The notes beneath the pieces are model-generated. The model had not been told where the DNA came from. It searched no databases and was given only the letters and a program-made list of their open reading frames with translations. A stretch of DNA of 7,634 bases from JBMNOU01 sp050943215 (GTDB lineage Bacteria; Bacillota; Clostridia; Christensenellales; SZUA-584), in NCBI GenBank assembly GCA_050943215.1, contig JBMNOU010000079.1, positions 1 to 7,634 on the forward strand, written 5' to 3'. Numbering within the stretch: position 1 is the first letter of the stretch; each line of letters opens with the position of its first letter. The translations under genes and the position numbers were made by a program. Of the stretch, positions 1-5,244 are shown piece after piece.

Positions 1-38
1 TCAGCCGGAAACGAATTGCCGTAAAAAGCAAATCAAGC

Positions 39-69
39 AAAAAACCGCCCGTTTATGGGAGGTTTTTTT
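39..69. terminator. Bidirectional intrinsic terminator
   Basis: A 12-base-pair stem, AAAAAACCGCCC (39-50) against GGGAGGTTTTTT (57-68), has one internal mismatch and a 6-base loop. It is followed by T-runs on both strands: TTTTTTT at 63-69 on the plus strand and six T on the minus strand opposite 39-44. It lies about 20 bases past the stop of the leftward DUF975 gene, so it can end that transcript. It can equally end a rightward transcript entering from the left, whose gene is essentially outside the window. Confidence 0.8.
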
Positions 70-90
70 AAAGTTGTATGATGCCGGTGA

Positions 91-699
91 TTATGCAAGC
101 TCTTCTGCCGTTATTATACCTTTGTCGATCGCGTTTTGTTTGAGCTCTTCATACAGCCCCGCAAAGCTCGCGCTCGTGTATGGCCCGGTATAGAGTATCG
201 CGAGAATGCCCATGGTGAGAGCGGAAAGTATGCCCCAGCCGATAAAGCTTAAGGCCATTACAAATATCTCTCCCTTGTAGCCTTTTGTCATTCGCATCGA
301 GAGCAAAAGCGCGTCTGTTGCGGATACGCTTTTGCTTTCCGCAAGGATGTATGGTGTCATGAAATAGGAAAGCGCCTTGACGATGCCCGGAATTATGAAA
401 AGAAGCGACCATAAGAAAATGAACAGCTCCATCCACAGAATGCCGCCGATGTTGCGCCAGTAGTCCCCAAAGCCAACGCTGAACATTTCGCCGATGTCTC
501 CTTGTTGACCGCGGTATATCCGAAGGTTGTAAAAGGCATAGCCTACCATCAGCGGCGGCATAATAAATATGATGCCCAGCCCGAACGAAGTGGTGACGCT
601 CGCGATGACCATAAACAGCACGCACGCGCCCACCGAGATTCCATATTGATTCATGAAATTGGTTCTGGCCTGCTGCTTGATTTCTTGCCGAAGTCTCAT
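91..699 (-). CDS. DUF975 family integral membrane protein
   Basis: A 202-residue polytopic membrane protein of the DUF975 family, whose function is unknown. The family pattern is clear: a short basic N-terminus (RLRQEIKQQAR), a hydrophobic pair at about residues 20-58, another hydrophobic stretch at about 84-118 ending in IPGIVKALSYFMTPYILAE, and a last hydrophobic stretch at about 144-170 containing LSFIGW, then GPY and a short charged tail. The length is usual for the family. I place the start at the ATG whose first base is 699. The TTG directly upstream (702) is in frame, but the run of six G is 6 bases from the ATG and only 3 from the TTG. The gene has its own promoter (727-755) and a terminator (39-69), so it appears monocistronic and is transcribed away from the rest of the window. 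Confidence is high for the family; no specific role can be assigned. Confidence 0.9.
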   Translation of the reverse strand: MRLRQEIKQQARTNFMNQYGISVGACVLFMVIASVTTSFGLGIIFIMPPLMVGYAFYNLRIYRGQQGDIGEMFSVGFGDYWRNIGGILWMELFIFLWSLLFIIPGIVKALSYFMTPYILAESKSVSATDALLLSMRMTKGYKGEIFVMALSFIGWGILSALTMGILAILYTGPYTSASFAGLYEELKQNAIDKGIITAEELA

Positions 700-726
700 C
701 AATATCCCCCCCTTTTTTTACCTTTT

Positions 727-755
727 ATTATAATGTTTATTACGAATTTATTCAA
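727..755 (-). promoter_or_regulatory. Sigma-A-type promoter of the DUF975 gene
   Basis: On the minus strand a -35 box TTGAAT (750-755) is separated by exactly 17 bases from a perfect -10 box TATAAT (727-732). Transcription would start near 720. This gives a leader of about 20 bases containing the G-rich ribosome binding site (about 705-711) ahead of the ATG at 699. The match to consensus suggests strong constitutive expression. Confidence 0.8.
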
Positions 756-769
756 GCGCGAAAGGTAAT

Positions 770-1797
770 ATTACCATCAGGCCAAAGCGAGCAAAGTCGG
801 AGGCTGCGGCGTATGCGGATCGGATTCGGCGTTCCTTGCCCGTGATGACGAGGGATACACGGTGTTTGCAAGCCATTGTAAATTTCCAGTGATCATAGGA
901 CATGAGTATGCCGGAGAGGTCGTCGCTGTGGGCAAAAACGTAAAAACATTGAAGGTGGGCGATCTGATTACCGCCGAAACGATGAACTGGTGCGGCGAAT
1001 GCATGTCGTGCAAAAAAGGTATGTTTAACCAGTGCCAGGATCTTGAGGAACTCGGGTTTACACTGGACGGCGGATTTGCCGAATATATGACCGCAAAAGA
1101 GAAGTTTTGCTATAAGATCAACGATTTTGCAGACCTTTTCGAAAAGCAAGAAGCAGGCACTAATCGTGGGCGCGCTGATAGAACCGGCTTGCGTCGCTTA
1201 CAACGGTCTGGTTGTGCGCGGCGGAGGGTTTGTGCCGGGCGGTTATGTAACGGTATTTGGCTGCGGCGCGATCGGGCTTTCGGCGATAGCGATAGCGAGC
1301 GCGGCGGGCGCGGCGAAGGTTATTGCGTTTGACCTTTCAAAAGAGCGGCTGGCTTTGGCCAAAAAGATGGGCGCGGACAGCGTATACAATCCGATTGATC
1401 TCGTCAAGCAGGGTACAACCCCATCGGCTATAATCATGGAAGAAACAAAGGCTAAGGCGCGGCCATAAAGGTTGAGCTGACAGAAAACAAAGTCAAAACG
1501 ATTCCCGAGATCGAGCAGGCGGTTGCCGCCGACGGCAAGATTGTACAGGTTGGCATATCGCCTGGCACGTCGCCTATCACGTCAAGCCGGCTGCAGAAGA
1601 ACGGCTCGGCGTATTACGGGACGATCGGAAGCTCTGGGCACGGTATCTGGTCGAATGTGATCCGGCTCATTGCGTTTGGAAAGATCCACATGGACAGAAT
1701 GGTTGACAGTACGTTCAGTCTTGATGACGCGATTGAAGCGATCAAATATTCAAAGAGCGCAGCGGGCAAGGTGGTTGTAACGCCTAATGAGTTTTAG
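770..1797 (+). pseudogene. Decayed zinc-dependent dehydrogenase (MDR family, scyllo-inosose/polyol dehydrogenase-like)
   Basis: A remnant of a medium-chain zinc dehydrogenase, read across frames. In one frame (to about 1150) it has the catalytic-zinc motif CGVCGSD, GHEYAGEVV, the four structural-zinc cysteines in WCGECMSCKKGMFNQC, and ELGFTLDGGFAEY. In the next frame (about 1160-1455) it has LIEPACVAYN, VRGGG and the Rossmann motif GCGAIG. It then returns to the first frame for SSGHG and the C-terminus, ending at TAG 1795-1797. Motif order resembles the Thermotoga scyllo-inosose 3-dehydrogenase as I remember it. Roughly 60 N-terminal residues are missing: homology begins at about 770, directly beside the divergent DUF975 promoter, with no start codon or ribosome binding site. 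One frame change lies at about 1144-1160, beside a repeated AAGCA. The other lies at about 1453-1461, where adding one G would restore KGAAIKVEL. A further shift is possible at 779-783. No long internal deletion is evident. The substrate is uncertain. Confidence 0.85.
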
Positions 1798-1813
1798 ATT
1801 TAAAGTATGATTA

Positions 1814-1851
1814 GAAAAACGATGGCCTATCCTAACGGGCTGTCGTTTTTC
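1814..1851 (+). terminator. Intrinsic terminator after the dehydrogenase pseudogene
   Basis: A long hairpin pairs GAAAAACGATGGCCT (1814-1828) with GGGCTGTCGTTTTTC (1837-1851), with a few G-T pairs and an 8-base loop. The descending arm ends in TTTTT. It starts 16 bases after the pseudogene stop. The A-run on the ascending arm means it could also act on the minus strand. It should insulate the downstream operon from readthrough. Confidence 0.75.
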
Positions 1852-2115
1852 TATACCAGGGCATCCGCCATGATACTTATGTGATTAAATAAACCCGGAC
1901 AGCACCGGGAAATGCATATAAATGGGTTAACCTATGTGCGACAAAGCGTGCGGGGCATTGGGAAAAAAACATTAGCCCCGAGCTATTTTTTAATTTTAAG
2001 AGACGGAAAGGTTTTAGCAATTTGGCAAGCTGAATCAGTTCTGTAAGATGTTGCCGGATGCATATCAAAAAAGCCCGAAAATCTTAAAAAAAAAAAGGAT
2101 TTGAAGCGTATTGTG
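1852..2115. other. Intergenic stretch without a recognisable gene
   Basis: This A/T-rich stretch has no convincing coding region. It holds a small hairpin CCCGG/CCGGG (1894-1898 with 1905-1909) and a second, CGGGGC/GCCCCG (1951-1956 with 1975-1980), which has a long loop and is followed by six T at 1986-1991. It also contains an uninterrupted run of 11 A at 2086-2096. I recognise no riboswitch or small-RNA family here. Confidence 0.5.
1951..1991 (+). terminator. Possible weak terminator-like hairpin
   Basis: A 6-base-pair all-G/C stem CGGGGC/GCCCCG encloses an 18-base loop. A six-T run follows at 1986-1991, five bases after the stem. The long loop and the gap before the T-run make it weaker than a typical terminator. 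No nearby gene clearly needs it, because the pseudogene already has one. Confidence 0.25.
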
Positions 2116-2144
2116 TTGAATTAATATTATTGGTCCGGTATACT
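2116..2144 (+). promoter_or_regulatory. Promoter of the 4-hydroxybutyrate operon leader
   Basis: A -35 box TTGAAT (2116-2121), a 17-base spacer and a -10 box TATACT (2139-2144) form a near-consensus sigma-A-type promoter pointing at the operon. The predicted transcription start is near 2151, which leaves a leader of about 190 bases before the 4hbD start codon. No equally good promoter is visible closer to 4hbD. The -10 box is embedded in a palindrome (2138-2154), suggesting repressor control. Confidence 0.7.
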
Positions 2145-2154
2145 AAAAGTATAC
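2138..2154. promoter_or_regulatory. Palindromic candidate operator over the -10 box
   Basis: GTATAC-TAAAA-GTATAC is a perfect inverted repeat of two 6-base arms around a 5-base spacer. The left arm is part of the -10 hexamer and the right arm covers the expected transcription start, a classic position for a repressor site. The core TATACTAAAA (2139-2148) recurs exactly at 2267-2276 in the leader. The regulator is unknown, and none is encoded in the window. Confidence 0.45.
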
Positions 2155-2173
2155 ATGACGCAAAGGAGATGGT

Positions 2174-2230
2174 ATGAAATGGACTGCGATGCGGAGGGAT
2201 GTTTCGGGTTCATCTGGACCGGGTAGGTAG
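2174..2230 (+). CDS. Possible 18-residue leader micro-ORF
   Basis: ATG at 2174 opens MKWTAMRRDVSGSSGPGR and ends at TAG 2228-2230. It begins about 23 bases after the predicted transcription start. A strong ribosome binding site, AAAGGAG (2162-2168), lies 5 bases upstream. A second ATG at 2179 in another frame, 10 bases from the same site, gives MDCDAEGCFGFIWTG, ending at 2226. Only one may be translated. Neither matches a peptide I recognise, and neither shows the codon run of a classic amino-acid attenuator. The following hairpin begins on the last base of the stop codon, which fits a leader peptide coupled to RNA folding. It could also be chance. Support is the position and ribosome binding site only. 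Confidence 0.35.
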   Translation: MKWTAMRRDVSGSSGPGR

Positions 2231-2254
2231 GGTGTTATCATTTAACCAACGCCC
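2230..2254 (+). repeat. Leader hairpin immediately after the micro-ORF
   Basis: GGGTGTT (2230-2236) can pair with AACGCCC (2248-2254), seven base pairs including one G-T, around an 11-base loop. It begins on the last base of the micro-ORF stop codon, and its last two bases are shared with the next inverted repeat. No T-run follows, so it is not a simple terminator. The same bases contain an imperfect Rex-like element, TGTTAT-CAT-TTAACC, whose spacer is one base shorter than the usual Rex site. Confidence 0.35.
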
Positions 2255-2296
2255 ATATTGAAAGTATATACTAAAACTGAAACAATTTCAATATGG
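2253..2296. repeat. Perfect 11-base inverted repeat in the 4hbD leader
   Basis: CCATATTGAAA (2253-2263) and TTTCAATATGG (2286-2296) are exact reverse complements separated by 22 bases. As RNA this is an A/U-rich hairpin with a large loop. As DNA the arm centres are 33 bases apart, about three helical turns, which suits two protein-binding half-sites. The loop carries a second copy of TATACTAAAA (2267-2276). It ends 42 bases before the 4hbD start codon. Confidence 0.6.
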
Positions 2297-2338
2297 TACG
2301 TTTTAAATATTGATTTTTTAACAGAACGGAGGGTAATA

Positions 2339-3469
2339 ATGAGAGAACTGATCGTAAAACCGCAAATACATCATTTTGAGACAGTCAGCCAATTTGCACA
2401 GGAGTTTGAACTGACAGCAGAAGATTTGATTTTCACGGAAATATTCATTGACAAGACATTCATTGCGCCGCTTAATCTGCCGTGCCCCGTGATATGCCGG
2501 GATTCATACGGGGTTGGGGAACCGACCGACGCGTTGATGGACAAGATCATAGGCGATGCACAAGGAATGGGTGTGAAACGGATCATAGCAGTGGGCGGCG
2601 GAACAGTCATAGACATCGCGAAGGTGATGGTACTGAAAAACGCGCTGCCAACAGCCAAGCTGTTTCAAAAACAGATACCGATCGAAAAGGAAAAGCAGCT
2701 TGTAATCATCCCGACGACGTGCGGAACGGGTAGCGAGATGACCAACCTCTCCATCGCGCATATCGAGGAGAAGGGAACAAAACTTGGGATTGGCGACGAT
2801 GATATGTACGCGGACCACGCGGTGCTGATTCCTGAGCTGGTGGCCGGACTGCCGTATAAGTTCTTCGTGTTCAGCGCGATAGACGCTATGGTGCACGCGA
2901 CAGAATCGTTCTTGTCCCCCAAGGCGAACGCATTTACCGAGATGTACAGCCTTAAGGCGGCCGAGATGATACTATCGGGGTTTGGAGAGATGATCAAAAA
3001 CGGCCCTGACGCGCGCAAACCGCTGACCGGGCAGTTTCTGACAGCGAGCTGTATGGCCGGTATCGCATTCGGCAACGCGGGAGTGGGGGCTGTGCACGCG
3101 CTGGCGTATCCGCTGGGCGGCAACTACCATGTGCCCCATGGCGAAACAAATTATCAATTCTTTACGGAAGTATTTAATGTATACCTCGCTGAGAAGAAAG
3201 ACAGCAAGATCGATATGCTGGCCGACGCAATCGCGGCTCAGCTTGAAAAGATAGGCATCGCCAGCACAAAGACCGATGTGTTCCAAAAGCTCGAGGGTAT
3301 GCTAGGGCAGCTTCTGCCGCTCGTAAGCCTTCGCGAGTATGGCATGAAGGAAGAAGAAATCGATATCTTTGCACAAAGCGTCATGGACAACCAGCAGCGG
3401 TTGCTGGTCAACAGCTACATACCGTTTACGCTGGAGCACGCAAAGAAAATATACCGCAATAGATATTAA
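2339..3469 (+). CDS. 4hbD: NAD-dependent 4-hydroxybutyrate dehydrogenase (iron-containing alcohol dehydrogenase family)
   Basis: A cytoplasmic 376-residue group III metal-dependent alcohol dehydrogenase. It is predicted to interconvert succinate semialdehyde and 4-hydroxybutyrate with NAD(H). The Rossmann-like half has GGGTVID (86-92) and PTTCGTGSE (125-133) for nucleotide binding. The metal ligands are D182 and H186 (in IDAMVHATE), H253 (VHALAYPLGG) and H267 (VPHGE). Segments such as GLPYKFF, FGNAGVGAVHAL, GGNYHVPHGE, LREYGMKEEEI and QQRLLVN match the C. kluyveri enzyme as I remember it, which separates it from generic alcohol dehydrogenases. The start is ATG 2339, with GGAGGG six bases upstream. 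A longer in-frame TTG start at 2258 falls inside an inverted repeat and has no ribosome binding site. It is the first gene of the apparent operon, 33 bases before abfD, whose product acts two steps later. Confidence 0.9.
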   Translation: MRELIVKPQIHHFETVSQFAQEFELTAEDLIFTEIFIDKTFIAPLNLPCPVICRDSYGVGEPTDALMDKIIGDAQGMGVKRIIAVGGGTVIDIAKVMVLKNALPTAKLFQKQIPIEKEKQLVIIPTTCGTGSEMTNLSIAHIEEKGTKLGIGDDDMYADHAVLIPELVAGLPYKFFVFSAIDAMVHATESFLSPKANAFTEMYSLKAAEMILSGFGEMIKNGPDARKPLTGQFLTASCMAGIAFGNAGVGAVHALAYPLGGNYHVPHGETNYQFFTEVFNVYLAEKKDSKIDMLADAIAAQLEKIGIASTKTDVFQKLEGMLGQLLPLVSLREYGMKEEEIDIFAQSVMDNQQRLLVNSYIPFTLEHAKKIYRNRY

Positions 3470-3502
3470 AAAAATTATTTTATAATGAAAGGGTGTTGAA
3501 AA

Positions 3503-4957
3503 ATGGGTTTAATGACAAAAGAACAATATATTGAAAGCTTAAGAAAGCTAAACCTCAAAGTATTTATGTTTGGCGAGCAGATTGACAATCCTGTGGACCA
3601 TCCGATAATCCGGCCGTCGCTGAATTCTGTGGCGATGACCTACGAACTTGCGGAAAAAGAAGAATATAAAGACCTGATGGTCGCGAAATCCGCGCTGTCC
3701 GGCGAGCCGATCAACCGGTTTAACCATCTGCACCAGAGCACGGACGATCTTATCAAGAAGGTTAAAATGCTGCGGCTTTTGGGCCAGAAGACGGGTTCGT
3801 GCTTCCAAAGATGCGTTGGTATGGACGCTTGCAACGCTTCGTTTAATACGACATACGAGATCGACGAGAAACACGGCACAAAATATCATGAAAGATTCAA
3901 GGAATTTTGGAAATATGTAGAGAAAAACGACCTGGTAGTTGACGGCTGCATGACCGACCCGAAGGGTGACAGAGGTTTGATGCCCGCTCAGCAGGCCGAT
4001 CCTGATCTGTTCTTAAGGGTTGTCGAGAGAAGACCGGACGGCGTTGTAGTAAGGGGCGCAAAGATGCACCAGACAGGCATGGTCAACTCGCACGAGGTGC
4101 TAGTGATGCCTACTATCTCGCTGCGTCCTGAAGACAAGGATTATGCGATCAGCTTCTCGGTACCGACGGATACCGAAGGCATTTTGCTGATCTACGGCCG
4201 CCAGAGCTGCGATACGCGCAAGCTCGAGGAAGGCGCGGACATTGACCTTGGCAACTGCAAATTTGGCGGACACGAGACGATGGTGATATTCGAAGACGTA
4301 TTTGTTCCGAACGATCGTATATTCATGGACGGCGAGACCGAGTTTGCGAACATGCTGGTTGAGCGGTTTGCGGGATACCATCGGTCGAGCTATGGCGGCT
4401 GCAAGGTAGGCGTTGGCGACGTGCTGATCGGCGCATCGGCAGTTGCGGCGGACTATAACGGCGCGGCGAGAGCCAGCCATGTCAAAGACAAGCTGATAGA
4501 GATGACGCATCTTAACGAAACGCTCTATTGCTGCGGTATTGCGGCATCTTCCCAGGGCCATAAGACCAAAGCGGGCAACTATATAATAGACCTTCTGCTG
4601 GCAAACATCTGTAAGCTCAATGTAACAAGGTTCCCGTATGAGATTACGCGGCTGGCTGAAGACCTTGCGGGCGGCCTTATGGTGACACTGCCCTCTGAGA
4701 AGGATTTCAGACACCCGACTCTTGGCAAATATATGGAAAAGTACTTAAAAGGCGTAGCGAGCGTATCCACCGAAAACAGGCTCAGAATCCTTCGTCTAAT
4801 CGAAAACATGACGCTTGGCATGGCGGCAGTCGGTTACAGGACCGAGTCGCTGCACGGCGCGGGCTCTCCGCAGGCGCAGAGAATAATGATTTCGCGTCAG
4901 GGAAATCTAGAGATGAAGAAACAGCTGGCCAAGGATATCGCGAATATCAAAGAATAA
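3503..4957 (+). CDS. abfD: 4-hydroxybutyryl-CoA dehydratase / vinylacetyl-CoA delta-isomerase
   Basis: A 484-residue cytoplasmic FAD and [4Fe-4S] enzyme that dehydrates 4-hydroxybutyryl-CoA to crotonyl-CoA by a ketyl-radical mechanism and isomerises vinylacetyl-CoA. The cluster ligands known from C. aminobutyricum (C99, C103, H292, C299) correspond here to C100 and C104 in SCFQRCVGMDA, and to H293 and C300 in GYHRSSYGGCK, offset by one because of an extra N-terminal residue. The catalytic candidates E258 (GGHETM), Y297, K301 and E448 (RTESLHGAGS) are also present. The N-terminal half resembles acyl-CoA dehydrogenase and HpaB-type flavin enzymes. The protein is slightly shorter than the reference (about 490), mainly in the loop around residues 400-415. 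The ATG at 3503 has GGGTG seven bases upstream. It is very oxygen sensitive in known organisms, implying an anaerobe. Confidence is very high. Confidence 0.96.
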   Translation: MGLMTKEQYIESLRKLNLKVFMFGEQIDNPVDHPIIRPSLNSVAMTYELAEKEEYKDLMVAKSALSGEPINRFNHLHQSTDDLIKKVKMLRLLGQKTGSCFQRCVGMDACNASFNTTYEIDEKHGTKYHERFKEFWKYVEKNDLVVDGCMTDPKGDRGLMPAQQADPDLFLRVVERRPDGVVVRGAKMHQTGMVNSHEVLVMPTISLRPEDKDYAISFSVPTDTEGILLIYGRQSCDTRKLEEGADIDLGNCKFGGHETMVIFEDVFVPNDRIFMDGETEFANMLVERFAGYHRSSYGGCKVGVGDVLIGASAVAADYNGAARASHVKDKLIEMTHLNETLYCCGIAASSQGHKTKAGNYIIDLLLANICKLNVTRFPYEITRLAEDLAGGLMVTLPSEKDFRHPTLGKYMEKYLKGVASVSTENRLRILRLIENMTLGMAAVGYRTESLHGAGSPQAQRIMISRQGNLEMKKQLAKDIANIKE

Positions 4958-4975
4958 ACGGGAGACAGTCTGTTT

Positions 4976-5221
4976 TTGAAAATAGGCGTAAAATACTGCG
5001 GCGGGTGCAACCCCGCGTATGACCGAATAAAGGCCGTAGAGACGATCAGACGGAGTATATCAGAGCACGAATTCGTTCCGTTTTCGGAAGAGTGCGTGTA
5101 TGGTGCCGTTCTGGTCGTCTGCGGCTGTAGCGCACGGTGTGCGCATGCGGATACGCAGGCAAAAAAGATTATTATCGCCAGCGAGAGAGAGATTAAGCAA
5201 ACGGTGGATATTTTAACATAA
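4976..5221 (+). CDS. Small six-cysteine protein of unknown function between abfD and abfT
   Basis: An 81-residue protein that I cannot assign to a named family. It opens with a beta-strand-like segment and the motif YCGGCNPAYDR (7-17). A helical stretch (about 18-30) follows, then FVPFSEEC (33-40), a hydrophobic strand GAVLVVCGCSARCAH (43-57) and a lysine-rich end. The cysteines are C8, C11, C40, C49, C51 and C55, a layout suited to binding a metal or Fe-S cluster or to dithiol chemistry. There is no signal peptide, so it is probably cytoplasmic. It lies 18 bases after abfD and 23 before abfT, inside the operon, and ends in a double stop TAATAA. The start is TTG 4976, with GGGAG 11 bases upstream, a somewhat long spacing; a CTG at 4970 is a rarer alternative. 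Its position suggests a helper for AbfD (cluster or redox maintenance) or for AbfT. That is inference only. Confidence 0.85.
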   Translation: MKIGVKYCGGCNPAYDRIKAVETIRRSISEHEFVPFSEECVYGAVLVVCGCSARCAHADTQAKKIIIASEREIKQTVDILT

Positions 5222-5244
5222 TAACCAAACGGGGGTAAATAAAA

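Noticed and set aside
1..24. In-frame tail of a possible upstream rightward gene (SAGNELP then TAA), 14 bases before the terminator.
   Set aside because: Seven codons are too few to support a gene; only the distance to the terminator makes it plausible.
149..625. A 158-codon leftward open frame overlapping the DUF975 gene.
   Set aside because: It is an arginine/histidine-rich shadow in another frame of a recognised membrane protein gene, with no domain of its own.
1951..1991. Hairpin plus T-run considered as part of a riboswitch or small RNA.
   Set aside because: Only six base pairs with an 18-base loop; no conserved riboswitch motif was recognised, so it is kept only as a weak terminator-like element.
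1877..2068. A 63-codon leftward open frame in the intergenic region.
   Set aside because: It has a TTG start without a ribosome binding site, no recognisable motif, and overlaps A/T-rich hairpins. It looks like chance.
2258..2338. Longer 4hbD start at TTG 2258 adding 27 residues.
   Set aside because: It has no ribosome binding site, lies within an inverted repeat, and the added residues do not fit the known N-terminus. ATG 2339 has GGAGGG at good spacing.
2151..2338. Leader considered as a T-box or c-di-GMP riboswitch because of GGGTAGGTAGGG.
   Set aside because: The diagnostic T-box core and the c-di-GMP aptamer motifs are absent.
4100..4714. A 204-codon leftward open frame antisense to abfD.
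   Set aside because: It is a shadow of strong codon bias in abfD, whose protein match is unambiguous.
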